Source: Owenia fusiformis (taxonomy: Eukaryota; Annelida; Polychaeta; Sabellida; Oweniidae). From it: a stretch of DNA of 64,000 nucleotides. Location of the stretch: assembly GCA_903813345.2 (NCBI GenBank), contig CAIIXF020000008.1:26706822-26770821 (forward strand), read 5' to 3'. Of this stretch, positions 45,701 to 54,115 are shown one piece after another; within the stretch, counting starts at the first letter, position 1; each line of letters opens with the position of its first letter. Position numbers and translations under genes: made by a program. The notes below the pieces were generated by a model, which worked only from the letters and a program-made list of their open reading frames with translations, was not told where the DNA came from and ran no database searches.

Positions 45701-48700
45701 ACCCGGATCTATTGCTTGGAAGGCAACAATGCTAGCCTTTACACCACTGACGCTGTTGAAGCTATGCTACATTCGATTATAATTTGTTCATGTGAAATAG
45801 TTTACTGTTTTGTTCCAAAACAAGTACGACGCTGTGTCAGCCGGGAATCGAACCCGGATCTACTGCTTGGAAGGCAATAATGCTAGCCTTTACACCACTG
45901 ACGTTGTGAAGCTATGCTACATTCGATTATGATTTGTTCATGTGAAATAGTTTACTGTTTTGTTCCAAAACAATTACGATTATGATTTGTTCATGTGAAA
46001 TAGTTTACTGTTTTGTTCCAAAACAATTACGACGCTGTGTCAGCCGGGAATCGAACCCGGATCTACTGCTTGGAAGGCAACAATGCTAGCCTTTACACCA
46101 CTGACGCTGTTGAAGCTATGCAACATTCAATTATGATTTGTTCATATCAAATAGTTTAATGTCTTGTTACAAAATAATTACGACGTTGCGTCAGCCGGGA
46201 ATCGAACCCGGATCTACTGCTTGGAAGGCAACAATGCTAGCCTTTACACCACTGACGCTGTTGAAGCTATGCAACATTCAATTATGATTTGTTCATATCA
46301 AATAGTTTAATGTCTTGTTACAAAATAATTACGACGCTGCGTCAGCCGGGAATCGAACCCGGATCTATTGCTTGGAAGGCAACAATGCTAGCCTTTACAC
46401 CACTGACGCTGTTGAAGCTATGCTACATTCGATTATGATTTGTTCATATCAAATAGTTTAATGTTTTGTTACAAAACAAGTACGACGCTGCGTCAGCCGG
46501 GAATCGAACCCGGATCTATTGCTTGGAAGGCAACAATGCTAGCCTTTACACCACTGACGCTGTTGAAGCTATGCTACATTCGATTATAATTTGTTCATGT
46601 GAAATAGTTTACTGTTTTGTTCCAAAACAAGTACGACGCTGTGTCAGCCGGGAATCGAACCCGGATCTACTGCTTGGAAGGCAATAATGCTAGCCTTTAC
46701 ACCACTGACGTTGTGAAGCTATGCTACATTCGATTATGATTTGTTCATGTGAAATAGTTTACTGTTTTGTTCCAAAACAATTACGATTATGATTTGTTCA
46801 TGTGAAATAGTTTACTGTTTTGTTCCAAAACAATTACGACGCTGTGTCAGCCGGGAATCGAACCCGGATCTACTGCTTGGAAGGCAACAATGCTAGCCTT
46901 TACACCACTGACGCTGTTGAAGCTATGCTACATTCGATTATGATTTGTTCATATCAGATAGTTTAATTTTTTGATACAAAATAATTACGACGCTCATATT
47001 ATAAAACAATTACGACGTTGCGTCAGCCGGGAACCCGGATCTATTGCTCGGAAGGCAATAATGCTAGCTTTTACACCACTAATGCTCTTCTATTTACGAT
47101 TTGTTAATGATAATTTAATGTGATTGAAATATCATCATATAAAATATTATAAAAGTGTGTTAAAAACATTTTAAATTTTAAATTAAAATCTCATCAACAG
47201 ATCACACTATAAAACATTGCGCCAGTGGGGAATCTTCACGTAACATGAGATATTATTAGGCCCACGTATTACTTATTCTGGGAAAAATAGAAGATACATA
47301 ATGCAATCATAATGCACAGCTGAAGATGTCTCAGAACCAGTGGACCAAAATATCTAAAGGCACTTTTTATTGTAACTATTCCGCATATACATGATCTTTG
47401 TTCATCTAAACTCGATTGCAACATTATAGTTTAGTAAGTTTACCTATAGTTGTCACTACCGTTGTGGCAAAAAATGCTGAGCTTGCAATATCCCAATTTG
47501 ATGCACTTGTTTCGTCCCCTATCTCCCAGACGCCAGCCTTGTATGTGTCAATAACCACGTGGAGAAGACGATGTAACTCCTTCTCGTCAAGACAGCTAAA
47601 ATTGCCTGGAAAGAGCGGTATCACAATGGAATTACAATTTATAACATTCATCGAACTCTGGATTAAACGGTTGCTTATTGAAAAGAAAACAATTTACAAT
47701 TTCACAGTTAGGCCTAGAGGGGGGGGGGTCAAAATCCCAGGTGAATAAGCTTTGCCGACATTGATTTTATCGCAAAATTATTGACAATCTGTTGAGTGGG
47801 AGGCCGGTTGTCTTAAACTATTCATGTATACAGTTAATTATCCTCCAGTGGTCCCTTCGATGTGGCCATGGAATAAACAGGTTCTTCACAGATTTTAATG
47901 ATTTAGTGGCCTTTATATAGGGCTTATGTGATACTACTGTGCAATCACCGTACCGATTACTGATTTTAATGGGCGGGTACTTCGTCCAAAATATTATACT
48001 ACACCATATCTAATTTAGCTAATGAAAATTGACGGCACGCGTCCTGTTACCATACTCGTTTCCCAGTTTGATTCTCAACACATCATACCATGGAAATCCA
48101 AGATGTCCTGTTACATTGAGCATACAGAATGACAGAAGGTGGAAGCAATCTCTAGTTTCCGCGTTATTCTAATTTAACATTTCTCAAAATGGCAGAAAAT
48201 CAACTTTTTTCATTTAGCTCAATTCTGTCACTTGGTCATGGATAAAATGGAATAAATCCAACAGAGCAGTAATAACATCATAACTTCCTACATTCTTAAA
48301 GATAATTTCGATAAACGGTTGCCTCTAGCGTGACCAGGATGGGGCAAATGAGGCGCTTCGCCTCGTCGCTTTTTTAACATCCTTTGAAGAATATTCCCCT
48401 ATCAATGTTGAGTAAATAAATTGTTTTTAATCTTAAGTCATCAATTTTTGATTCAATTGTGCGTGATCTCATCACGTAAAGGGTTATCATCGTGTTCTTT
48501 TATTGCCATCATAATTTACATTCGTATTTCTGTTTGAGTTACATTGTCGCCATTTTCAATCTAAATAATGGGAAAGTTGTAGTGAAGCCAGAATGGGGCG
48601 CTTGCCTCGTCGCTTTTTTGAACAGGTTTGGAAATATTTTCGCCTCGTCACGATTTTTTTTTTGGGGGGGGGGGGGTGCCATAGGGTGTTCGATCGCACT

Positions 48701-51700
48701 CAAAGCACCTCCCCCCCCATCTGACGGTCCTATAATCTCTATATACAAATATGGACTCATTGCGTGACTATAGTAGTCTCATTAAATAGGATGATATAAT
48801 TCTGGATATAAGAATCATGCTTCACAGACAGTTATATAAATCACAGAATTTAGGGCACTACATTTGTAGAATATATGTAACTATGGATACGAAGAGAAAC
48901 ATTTTATGAATCAATCTCCAAATGGAAAAAATATAGGTGCGCTCCAATGGTCATGTATGTATCTTTTATTCCCGATTTAAAATCGGATTTCATATTTAGA
49001 AACTAATTACATTCGAGACTGGATTTCACCTATCCCACATCATTTGAGACTGAATACTCTATCTTATATGAGTACTAGTATCTACAACTATTTTTGATGT
49101 TATGAGTGTTGGCTTTCAATTCTTTCAATTTTTCTTCAACATGTATTGTAATGACTTCAGTATGAATGAAATGTCCCTTGGTGTTCTGGTCCTGGATTGT
49201 CATATTGGTTCTCGACTGGAGGGGGGGGGGGATGTTAGACATGTGTGTTTCTTTTCACGTTAGATCATGGTTTTGGGAAATATAGGGTCTACTTTTCTTA
49301 TGACAGATTTGCACTTACAGTTTGCTTTCTTGTTGGGTTTCTTTAAAGTTTTTAGTCACCCTTCCCTTTGGCATTTGTGCTTATATATTCAACATACCCA
49401 ATATACTAGAGTATACTGACAGTTTAATAGAATGGTAAGTGCTAGCTCGTATCAACTAAAACATGTTTCACCCGGTAATGTCATTTAATTGTGATTAATA
49501 GCATCGCTAAAAAGGCAAATATGACAACATATTGGGTTGACTTGCTAAAGAGATTTTATGATGAGAGTAGAGCGTGGCTTATAATGCTCAAAGCACAGCC
49601 ACTAAGGTTGTATTCGCGAATGCAAATAGCGGCTATCGGCTACCGGATTAACCTACTATTTTATGACCAACTCATTTAAATTTGAATGGAATAGTGCCAG
49701 GTACTATTCATATTTAAATGATTTGCTCATAAAATAGTAGGTTAATCCGGTAGCCGCTAGTCGATATTTACATTCGCGAATGCAAGCTTACAAACGTATT
49801 GTAGTATTCTTTGTACAATAAATGAATGACTCAATAAAAATGAAAGTAAAAACCACAGCTTCATCTCTTCGTCTCATTTTTATTTTGTGCATTATTTTGT
49901 TTCGTTTCATTCATTAATCAACCCACGAGACCTGTTTTAGTCTTTGCAGTTTTTGTCTTCCAAATTAATAAATTACGATTTTGCCTCAATTGGGAAATCA
50001 TCTCATCTCTAAGGACGACTACACAATTCAATTAATTGTTGAGGCTGAGTAGAAAATTACGTCGGTTTTCAATTTGTGAAGCTATTATTATAAGTTTGAA
50101 TGACTGGGATTTTGTCTATAGAATTCAAAATAACATCAAAGATGCCTCCATCTTGGATTCCCTAGGTATGATTGAAAATTAAACTGATACACGAGTATGT
50201 GTGATGCCTCTTCGAGTTTGGAATTGTTGTGCCATGAAAATAATCAGTGATCGAGGCATTTTCTGATGTCCTAATAATTATCTAATTGGAAATACAATAC
50301 CTGCATTATGTGGGCTGATTAATCTAACAACCAACAGGGGTTTCATGTTTCGAATGATCTTATGTAACTTGAAAATGAATATAAAACAATGTATCATTTT
50401 TTGTATATTTCAATTTTGGTTTTCGATATTTAGTGAAGTCGCTGGTGATCCACTCGATTACGCTGGTTACCGAAACGGTTCGTTTTGGTAACAAAATGTC
50501 GGAACATCGAAGCTACGATTTTTCTTTTTTTCCTTATTTCACACGTTGTAGGCAGAATTCCCACGACATTCTTAACACAAACGTGTATCAGTATCATATG
50601 TTTAAGAAAATGTACATATTTGCGAACAATATCTTTTAAGTTACATAAACGGTTTTTCGAAAAACTGTTAAGATCTGCACTTTTAACCCAAACCGTTTAT
50701 GTAACTATGTGAGGAACTAAATCGACGATTCTGTTGTGTTCTGAGCTATTTTTTCGCAAACATGTACATTTTCTAAAACATATGATGCTGATATACGTTT
50801 GTGAGAAAAAACGTCGTTGGGATTCTGCCTACAACGCAAGAGGAGGGAACGCCCCAGAGTTTAAAGATGACAGACATAATTACCTCTCTTGCTTACCACC
50901 TTCGTTCGTTCGAATTTTCATCGGCTAGTTTTCAAATACTACACTTCGATGGGATGTTTTAATTGATATAGGCATATTCCGTACACCTTTCTTTAACTTG
51001 ATGTGAAATGAGAAGCTATGATATTGGTTAACACGCCAGAAATGAACATAATATTATTCGAAGCGTATTTCGAAAATTTTGAAACCGCCATTGATGACGT
51101 CATTTGTTTGTCGACTTTTGACCAATCAGCGACGATGTCATCTCAATACAGATTTACATTATAAGCGTATGTCATCTTTGAACCCTGGTGTTTCTCCCCC
51201 TCTGCTACAACGCGTGAAATAAGGAAAAAAGAAAAATCATACCTTCGACGTTCCGACATTTTGTTACCAAAACGAATCGTTTTGGTAACCAGCGTAATCG
51301 AGCGGATCACAAGTGGAAGTAAAGGACCTTATTAGCGGAACTCAGTAATCCAACATATGTGCAGCTCCCTAACCAACCAAGGGAAAGATCAATACCCGGT
51401 GATTTCAGCGGGAAGTGGCGTTTCGTTCAGTGGATGAGCTGCGCGCGCACGCATAAATGTGATTATCAATATTATTAGGGGAGGGATATTCAAGCTTATT
51501 TTCGTCATAGGCGCGACCCAGGGCTGTTGTCTTAAGGACATTTCGTTGAAAATTAGCCATTCGGCTGATAATTTGTAAGAGTTTGCGATCTTATAATGTA
51601 TAACTGTTATTCAGACACATATTTTGACACGATTCTGTTGGAATTAAGCTTTGAACCGAGAGATATTCACGATTGATATGCACATTTTTGATTGTGCCAT

Positions 51701-53622
51701 TGCTTTTCCATTGCACAATCCATGTATTGATAGAAGTAACAATAATGCAGATTGTTTTACCTTCAATACATGGCGGATTCACTACATATCGGTCTATTTA
51801 ATACCATTTTGTGCCCTAAATAGTTTTATATTTCCATCACGGCCTCTGGAGCCTGGGTGTGTTTGTCTCATTATGTGTATGCGTGTGAATTGGTGGGGCT
51901 GGTAGGGCCACCAATCCCCTGGCCCCGCACATCCTTTATTCTACTTCCCACTTATTATAATTTATGCTGTAACATTTAGACTTCGCTGGAAAACAATAGG
52001 AATTATTTTTCTTGCCAATCAATCGTGAACGCAATCAAAATTTCAGAAAGGATCAATCAGGCAATCGTCCAAAATCCAAATCAAGTTATAACATTATATG
52101 ATATTCAGCAAGAAGTCCGGTAGAAATATAGAATATTTAAACATCAAAGCTGAAAGTTAAAAGCTAATCTGTCAATTTTCTGTCTGCAAAAGAACGTTTA
52201 CATTTGACACAGTAAAAGACTGGGGCTTTGAAATCTAGGATTCCCCAGGAAAATATGACGTCATACTAATTAGCATAAGGATTTCCCTAGTGGTATGGGT
52301 CGAGCATCGTCCGAAAACACAATCCGATAAATACATGCTAATTTCTAAGGAGATGGGAAGTGTATGACGTGTTTATCGATTTTGTTTAACGATTTAATCA
52401 ATTATCAAATTGTTTAAGTGGATAAAGTGGGCACACTTGCTTCAATTCATAGCGTAATCGACGGATAGAAACTGCACCGAATTCCCGATATCCTACCCCG
52501 TATTATGTAATAACCACAGTGACCTGCAGATGGCGCTATCACAAACAAGTACTGCACGAACCGATAAATTCCCGGGTATTGTAACGCCCTTGAACCAACC
52601 TAAAACCATCAAATGATAACATCAAAACCCCATTGATCCAATTTTGAGTATGATTGATTGCATAATTACCAATATCAGAACGCATTGTGAGCTATTTATA
52701 AAACAGAGATCCCATGGGATCCAGACTGGTCTAGGTTGGGGTCGGAACAAGTGCTATGTGTACTTAGGGGCGGCATCTAAATATCAATGTCTGATACGAT
52801 TGGGAAACTAAATTTTAGTTTCGACCTTGACCGCCCCTCCCCCAGAAAGCTAATAATAATACTACTTCACTAATATTGAAGTCGTTTCCGTTGGATTTGG
52901 CAAATTTTGTTGTTCAGTTTTTTTTTTATTTCCTTTGCACTGTAAAAACATCCATCATAATTTTTGTATCAATCATCATTTATGATCCGTTTATATTCTA
53001 CTGTAAGTATTTGAATGGGAGGGGGAGGGGGAGGGGTAGCAACTCATTTACATGATTGGGAAATATTGAAATATGTCGGATGGGAAACTAAAACGTGCGT
53101 TAACCCCCTCCCAAAAACCATTTATTTTCTTATCATGAAAGCCCATGATCAGACATTGATATTTTGATACCGCCCCTTATCTATTAAATTATCGTCCGTT
53201 TCCCATTTCTCTCAGAAGGCTGGTATGCTTTGGGATAAATTAGTGATTCGATCTTACTTTCAGTTTGCTTTTAGTCCTATTAGCCTTATTAAGTTACGAT
53301 GGGTAGCTGACTAGCTGTTAATAAGAAAGGGACGATGTCTGAAATATGTTATCAATGAGAAGTTAAGGTGACTTTAAACGTTTTTCGCCACACTCCTGTA
53401 TATGTATCAAGCAATATTATCACTTCCAGTATTTGACTCCCAAGCGTGTTCAAATTTGTTTGCCAATCAAAAATACTTACTCAGAAATTGCCGGGTTTCC
53501 AGTCGTATGTTTAGTCTAGAACTCTCTTCATTTGGTTGTTCTAGATAATGGAACATCAGTCCTCCCAAGCCAACGTAGCCCGCCACCACAACCAACAACA
53601 CAAGCACAACCCAGCACCTCAT
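39733..53622 (-). CDS. Two-pore-domain potassium channel, TALK type, complete, 5 exons
   Basis: K2P leak channel of the plasma membrane. Exons: 53481-53622, 47444-47605, 41543-41878, 40759-40937, 39733-40455; phases agree, 513 aa. TM1 is at about residues 4-24 and is followed by FHYLEQPNE. The extracellular cap has a cysteine at 52 (NFSC, also an N-glycosylation site). First pore: filter TIGYG at 100-104, split by the intron inside the Gly codon as in other K2P genes. TM2/TM3; second pore filter TIGFG at 205-209; TM4 AAWIILGLAWLATVI. The blocks SNWDIASSAFFATTVVTTIG and AFITLSTIGFGDFV most resemble vertebrate KCNK16/17. The last exon encodes a 240-residue acidic tail with no TM. A minisatellite overlaps the 5' side of the start codon, and a longer in-frame start (53811) cannot be excluded. 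Confidence 0.92.
41961..42003 (-). pseudogene. tRNA-Gly fragment (5' half)
   Basis: Only 43 nt, from the 5' end through the anticodon arm (CTTCCAA loop), remain; the T arm and 3' acceptor strand are lost. It is the proximal edge of the array, just downstream of channel exon 3's acceptor side. Confidence 0.85.
42084..42154 (-). tRNA. tRNA-Gly(TCC) copy 1
   Basis: 71 nt. Acceptor GCGTCAG/CTGACGC pairs fully; the anticodon loop CTTCCAA reads TCC; B box GGTTCGATTCC is intact. A TTTT run lies within about 20 nt downstream and can end Pol III transcription. No CCA is encoded and no intron is present. Confidence 0.93.
42235..42305 (-). tRNA. tRNA-Gly(TCC) copy 2
   Basis: Identical over the 71 nt to copy 1; TCC anticodon and intact acceptor, T arm and B box. 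Confidence 0.93.
42386..42456 (-). tRNA. tRNA-Gly(TCC) copy 3
   Basis: Same 71-nt sequence as copy 1. It is the last copy before the LINE insertion; the spacer on its left contains the target site. Confidence 0.93.
42506..45193 (-). mobile_element. 5'-truncated LINE inserted in the tRNA array
   Basis: The tRNA unit spacer is broken exactly here: the 5-bp repeat TAGTT stands at 42501-42505 and 45194-45198, and removing 2,693 bp restores a normal 151-bp unit. The element (2,688 bp) has its 3' end on the left with an A+T tail ending in AAACTA repeats. Its 5' end is cut inside the coding region, as target-primed reverse transcription often leaves it. A long open frame remains, so the insertion is probably recent. 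Confidence 0.88.
42937..45189 (-). CDS. LINE reverse transcriptase, 5'-truncated open frame
   Basis: 750 codons are open from 4 bp inside the element's truncated end; the first Met is incidental. Reverse-transcriptase blocks in order: LRKAAGVDNIPAEVLK, PLNYRAISLIS, EQNGFRKKRSC, CYIDYIKAF (first catalytic Asp about 247), GCLLSPTIFS, MYADDIALI (catalytic YADD at 345-348) and YKYLGVWL. Near the C-terminus a CCHC group (CRLC ... HFLIKC) resembles the zinc knuckle of many jockey/CR1-type LINEs. The endonuclease and ORF1 are missing, so this copy cannot move alone. KAFG replaces the common KAFD. The clade is not assigned. Confidence 0.92.
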   Translation of the reverse strand: MNLLELSNKANSQDFWKYIGKLGIAQERKQELPWEVTDPEGNNSIRGHQNVLNAWAKTYEQLYSTVNNNEEFDEDHYSNIKRAVTQIDQQDSGENNPMNNEITIEEVATAVGRAKLRKAAGVDNIPAEVLKNPTCIAMLHNIISECFNTGIVPKQWMQCVISPIYKDGIKTNPLNYRAISLISVPCKIYCDILNMRLTTFLEENKLLSDEQNGFRKKRSCLDQVHSLYSIINNRKLSKLDTFVCYIDYIKAFGSLNRDCLWFKMNKIGIKGKMFKAVKSLYQDVTCSVRINGILTPWFSAKSGTKEGCLLSPTIFSIYVDSIAEEIKSLNCGVTINDEKVCILMYADDIALIAETPQDLQRMLNVVNQWCRKWRLSIGQKKTKIVHYRPTSEPRSTYQFKCGIKSIEYTEKYKYLGVWLEEHVNPQITAKEIAKSASRALCVIMSKFQQTGGMDITVYSKLYDTLVQPVINYGCSLIGNNEHKCINAVQNKASKFFLGVGVKTNNEAARADLGWDLPLHKQQIESARLFIRLQNLDKDRLNSKIHHWSLRRKNSWDYRVYKFLEASGQGNITQMENLNAKAILEEVKLYQQSQDPFLKNIWNDKNNEVNGNKLRTFRQFKYGVVAESYVTCFIPRHHRSALAKLRTGTLQLRIETGRYDGTPLDQRTCRLCDLDEVENEIHFLIKCPHYKLLRDTFYREIVQEQLPYIDLNNANSLLTFISLMLAKKIQKPLAALIHNMYSKRQFDYGRL
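45230..45300 (-). tRNA. tRNA-Gly(TCC) copy 4
   Basis: Intact acceptor and T arm, TCC anticodon. One change in the anticodon stem (GCAGTAG for GCAATAG) gives a T-G wobble, so the stem can still form. Confidence 0.92.
45381..45451 (-). tRNA. tRNA-Gly(TCC) copy 5
   Basis: Same sequence as copy 4, including the GCAGTAG anticodon-stem variant. Confidence 0.92.
45532..45602 (-). tRNA. tRNA-Gly(TCC) copy 6
   Basis: Same 71 nt as copy 1 (GCAATAG stem form); all arms pair. Confidence 0.93.
45683..45753 (-). tRNA. tRNA-Gly(TCC) copy 7
   Basis: Same 71 nt as copy 1; complete cloverleaf features. Confidence 0.93.
45834..45904 (-). pseudogene. tRNA-Gly(TCC)-like copy 8, damaged acceptor
   Basis: The acceptor reads ACGTCAG against CTGACAC, so the first two pairs are lost (A-C and C-A). 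There is also a change next to the D arm (TTATTGCC). The anticodon TCC and B box are kept. Probably not a working tRNA. Confidence 0.7.
46037..46107 (-). tRNA. tRNA-Gly(TCC) copy 9, one acceptor mismatch
   Basis: 5' GCGTCAG faces CTGACAC, one C-A mismatch at the second pair; otherwise as copy 4. May be weak or inactive. Confidence 0.7.
46188..46258 (-). tRNA. tRNA-Gly(TCC) copy 10
   Basis: Counterpart of copy 5 in the 807-bp block duplication; complete, GCAGTAG stem form. Confidence 0.92.
46339..46409 (-). tRNA. tRNA-Gly(TCC) copy 11
   Basis: Counterpart of copy 6; same 71 nt as copy 1. Confidence 0.93.
46490..46560 (-). tRNA. tRNA-Gly(TCC) copy 12
   Basis: Counterpart of copy 7; same 71 nt as copy 1. 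Confidence 0.93.
46641..46711 (-). pseudogene. tRNA-Gly(TCC)-like copy 13, damaged acceptor
   Basis: Counterpart of copy 8 with the same two acceptor mismatches and the same D-arm change, so the damage came before the block duplication. Confidence 0.7.
46844..46914 (-). tRNA. tRNA-Gly(TCC) copy 14, one acceptor mismatch
   Basis: Counterpart of copy 9: CTGACAC 3' strand with one mismatch; TCC anticodon and B box intact. Confidence 0.7.
47030..47085 (-). pseudogene. tRNA-Gly remnant, T loop deleted
   Basis: The T arm is reduced from CCGGGTTCGATTCCCGG to CCGGGTTCCCGG, the anticodon loop has CTTCCGA, and the 5' acceptor strand is changed. Distal edge of the array. Confidence 0.85.
47606..49600. 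other. K2P intron 1, proximal part
   Basis: No exon or RNA recognised. A block GAGGCGCTTCGCCTCGTCGC near 48350 recurs in altered form near 48598, and long G and C runs stand at 48662-48720 and 49220. Confidence 0.5.
49608..49794. repeat. Near-perfect palindrome, foldback element
   Basis: Arms of about 90 bp: GCGGCTATCGGCTACCGGAT, TAACCTACTATTTTATGA on the left and the inverse TCATAAAATAGTAGGTTAAT, CCGGTAGCCGC on the right, with ATTCGCGAATGCAA at both outer ends and a loop of only a few bases. Confidence 0.8.
50445..51312. mobile_element. Foldback element with two nested inverted repeats
   Basis: Outer arms (50445-50545 and 51208-51312) share CGATTACGCTGGTTACC, TTCGTTTTGGTAACAAAATG TCGGAAC and CCTTATTTCAC. 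A second pair (about 50544-50630 and 50752-50836) shares GCAGAATTCCCACGAC, TATCATATGTTT-type and AAATGTACAT blocks and folds onto itself. No open frame survives. In K2P intron 1. Confidence 0.7.
51378..52592. mobile_element. 1.2-kb DNA transposon, 7-bp duplication, copy A
   Basis: Starts CAAGGGAAAGATCAATACCC and ends with the partial inverse GGGTATTGTAACGCCCTTG. AACCAAC flanks both sides (51371-51377, 52593-52599). 1,215 bp. No transposase frame; an 84-codon frame at 51651 falls out of phase in the other copy. Copy B is at 56240. Confidence 0.85.
52766..53177. mobile_element. Inverted-repeat element with AGGGGCGG ends
   Basis: AGGGGCGGCATCTAAATATC AATGTCTGAT at the left and, on the other strand, AGGGGCGGTATCAAAATATC AATGTCTGATC at the right. 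The inner arms share TTGGGAAACTAAA-type words. No frame. 300 bp upstream of K2P exon 1's donor. Confidence 0.7.
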
Positions 53623-53629
53623 AACCCTA

Positions 53630-54115
53630 TGGCTGTGCCGTGAACGCGTACTAGTTGTGCTTAGAATGTGTCCCGGTGGTGGCTGTGAACGCGTTGGTTG
53701 TGCTTCGAATTTGTCCCGTGAACACGTACTGGTTGTACTGAGAATGTGTCCCGGTTGTGCCGTGAACGCGTTGGTTGTGCTGCGAATGTGTCCCGGTTGT
53801 GCCGTGAACACGTACTGGTTGTACTGAGAATGTGTCCCGGTTGTGCCGTGAATGCGTACTGGTTGTGCTGAGAATGTGTCCCGGTTGTGCCGTGATCGCG
53901 TTCTGGTTGTGCTGCGAATGTGTCCCGGTTGTGCCGTGAACGCGTACTGGTTGTCCTGAGAATATGTCCAGGTTGTACCGTGGACGCTTACTGGTTGTGC
54001 TGAAAATAAGTCCCGTTTGTGTTGTGAACGCCTACTGGTTGTACTGAGAATGCGTCCTGGTTGTGTTGTGAATGTGTCCTCGTTGTACTGTGATTGTGTC
54101 CCGGTTGTACTTGGA
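53630..54115. repeat. Minisatellite abutting the K2P start codon
   Basis: About eleven diverged copies of a 43-45-bp unit containing GGTTGTGCCGTGAACGCGTA and CTGGTTGTACTGAGAATGTG TCCC. On the minus strand the first copies are open in the channel's frame (AQPGHILSTTSTRSR-like peptides) from an ATG at 53811. The ATG at 53620-53622 gives the normal short K2P N-terminus. Confidence 0.85.

Larger units (their letters stand above)
41961..47085 (-). repeat. Tandem array of 151-bp units each carrying a tRNA-Gly(TCC)
   Basis: Lies in intron 2 of the K2P gene. Units are spaced 151 bp apart (42084, 42235, 42386; 45230, 45381, 45532, 45683, 45834). A larger 807-bp period copies the block 45230-46036 as 46037-46843. 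Spacers hold TGATTTGTTCATATCAAATA and TTTAATGTTTTGTTACAAAA. A LINE splits the array at 42506-45193. The edges are broken copies (41961-42003 and 47030-47085). Confidence 0.95.

Noticed and set aside
45659..46687. Identical 73-codon plus-strand frames starting MLQNKYDAASAGNRTR
   Set aside because: They are translations across the inverse of the tRNA-Gly genes and their spacers; the tRNA explains the conservation.
41961..47085. CRISPR-like array (regular 151-bp direct repeats)
   Set aside because: Each unit folds as tRNA-Gly, spacers are themselves repeated, and the host is an animal.
47216..47240. A further tRNA-like match (GCGCCAGTGGGGAATC)
   Set aside because: Too short; no anticodon arm or B box.
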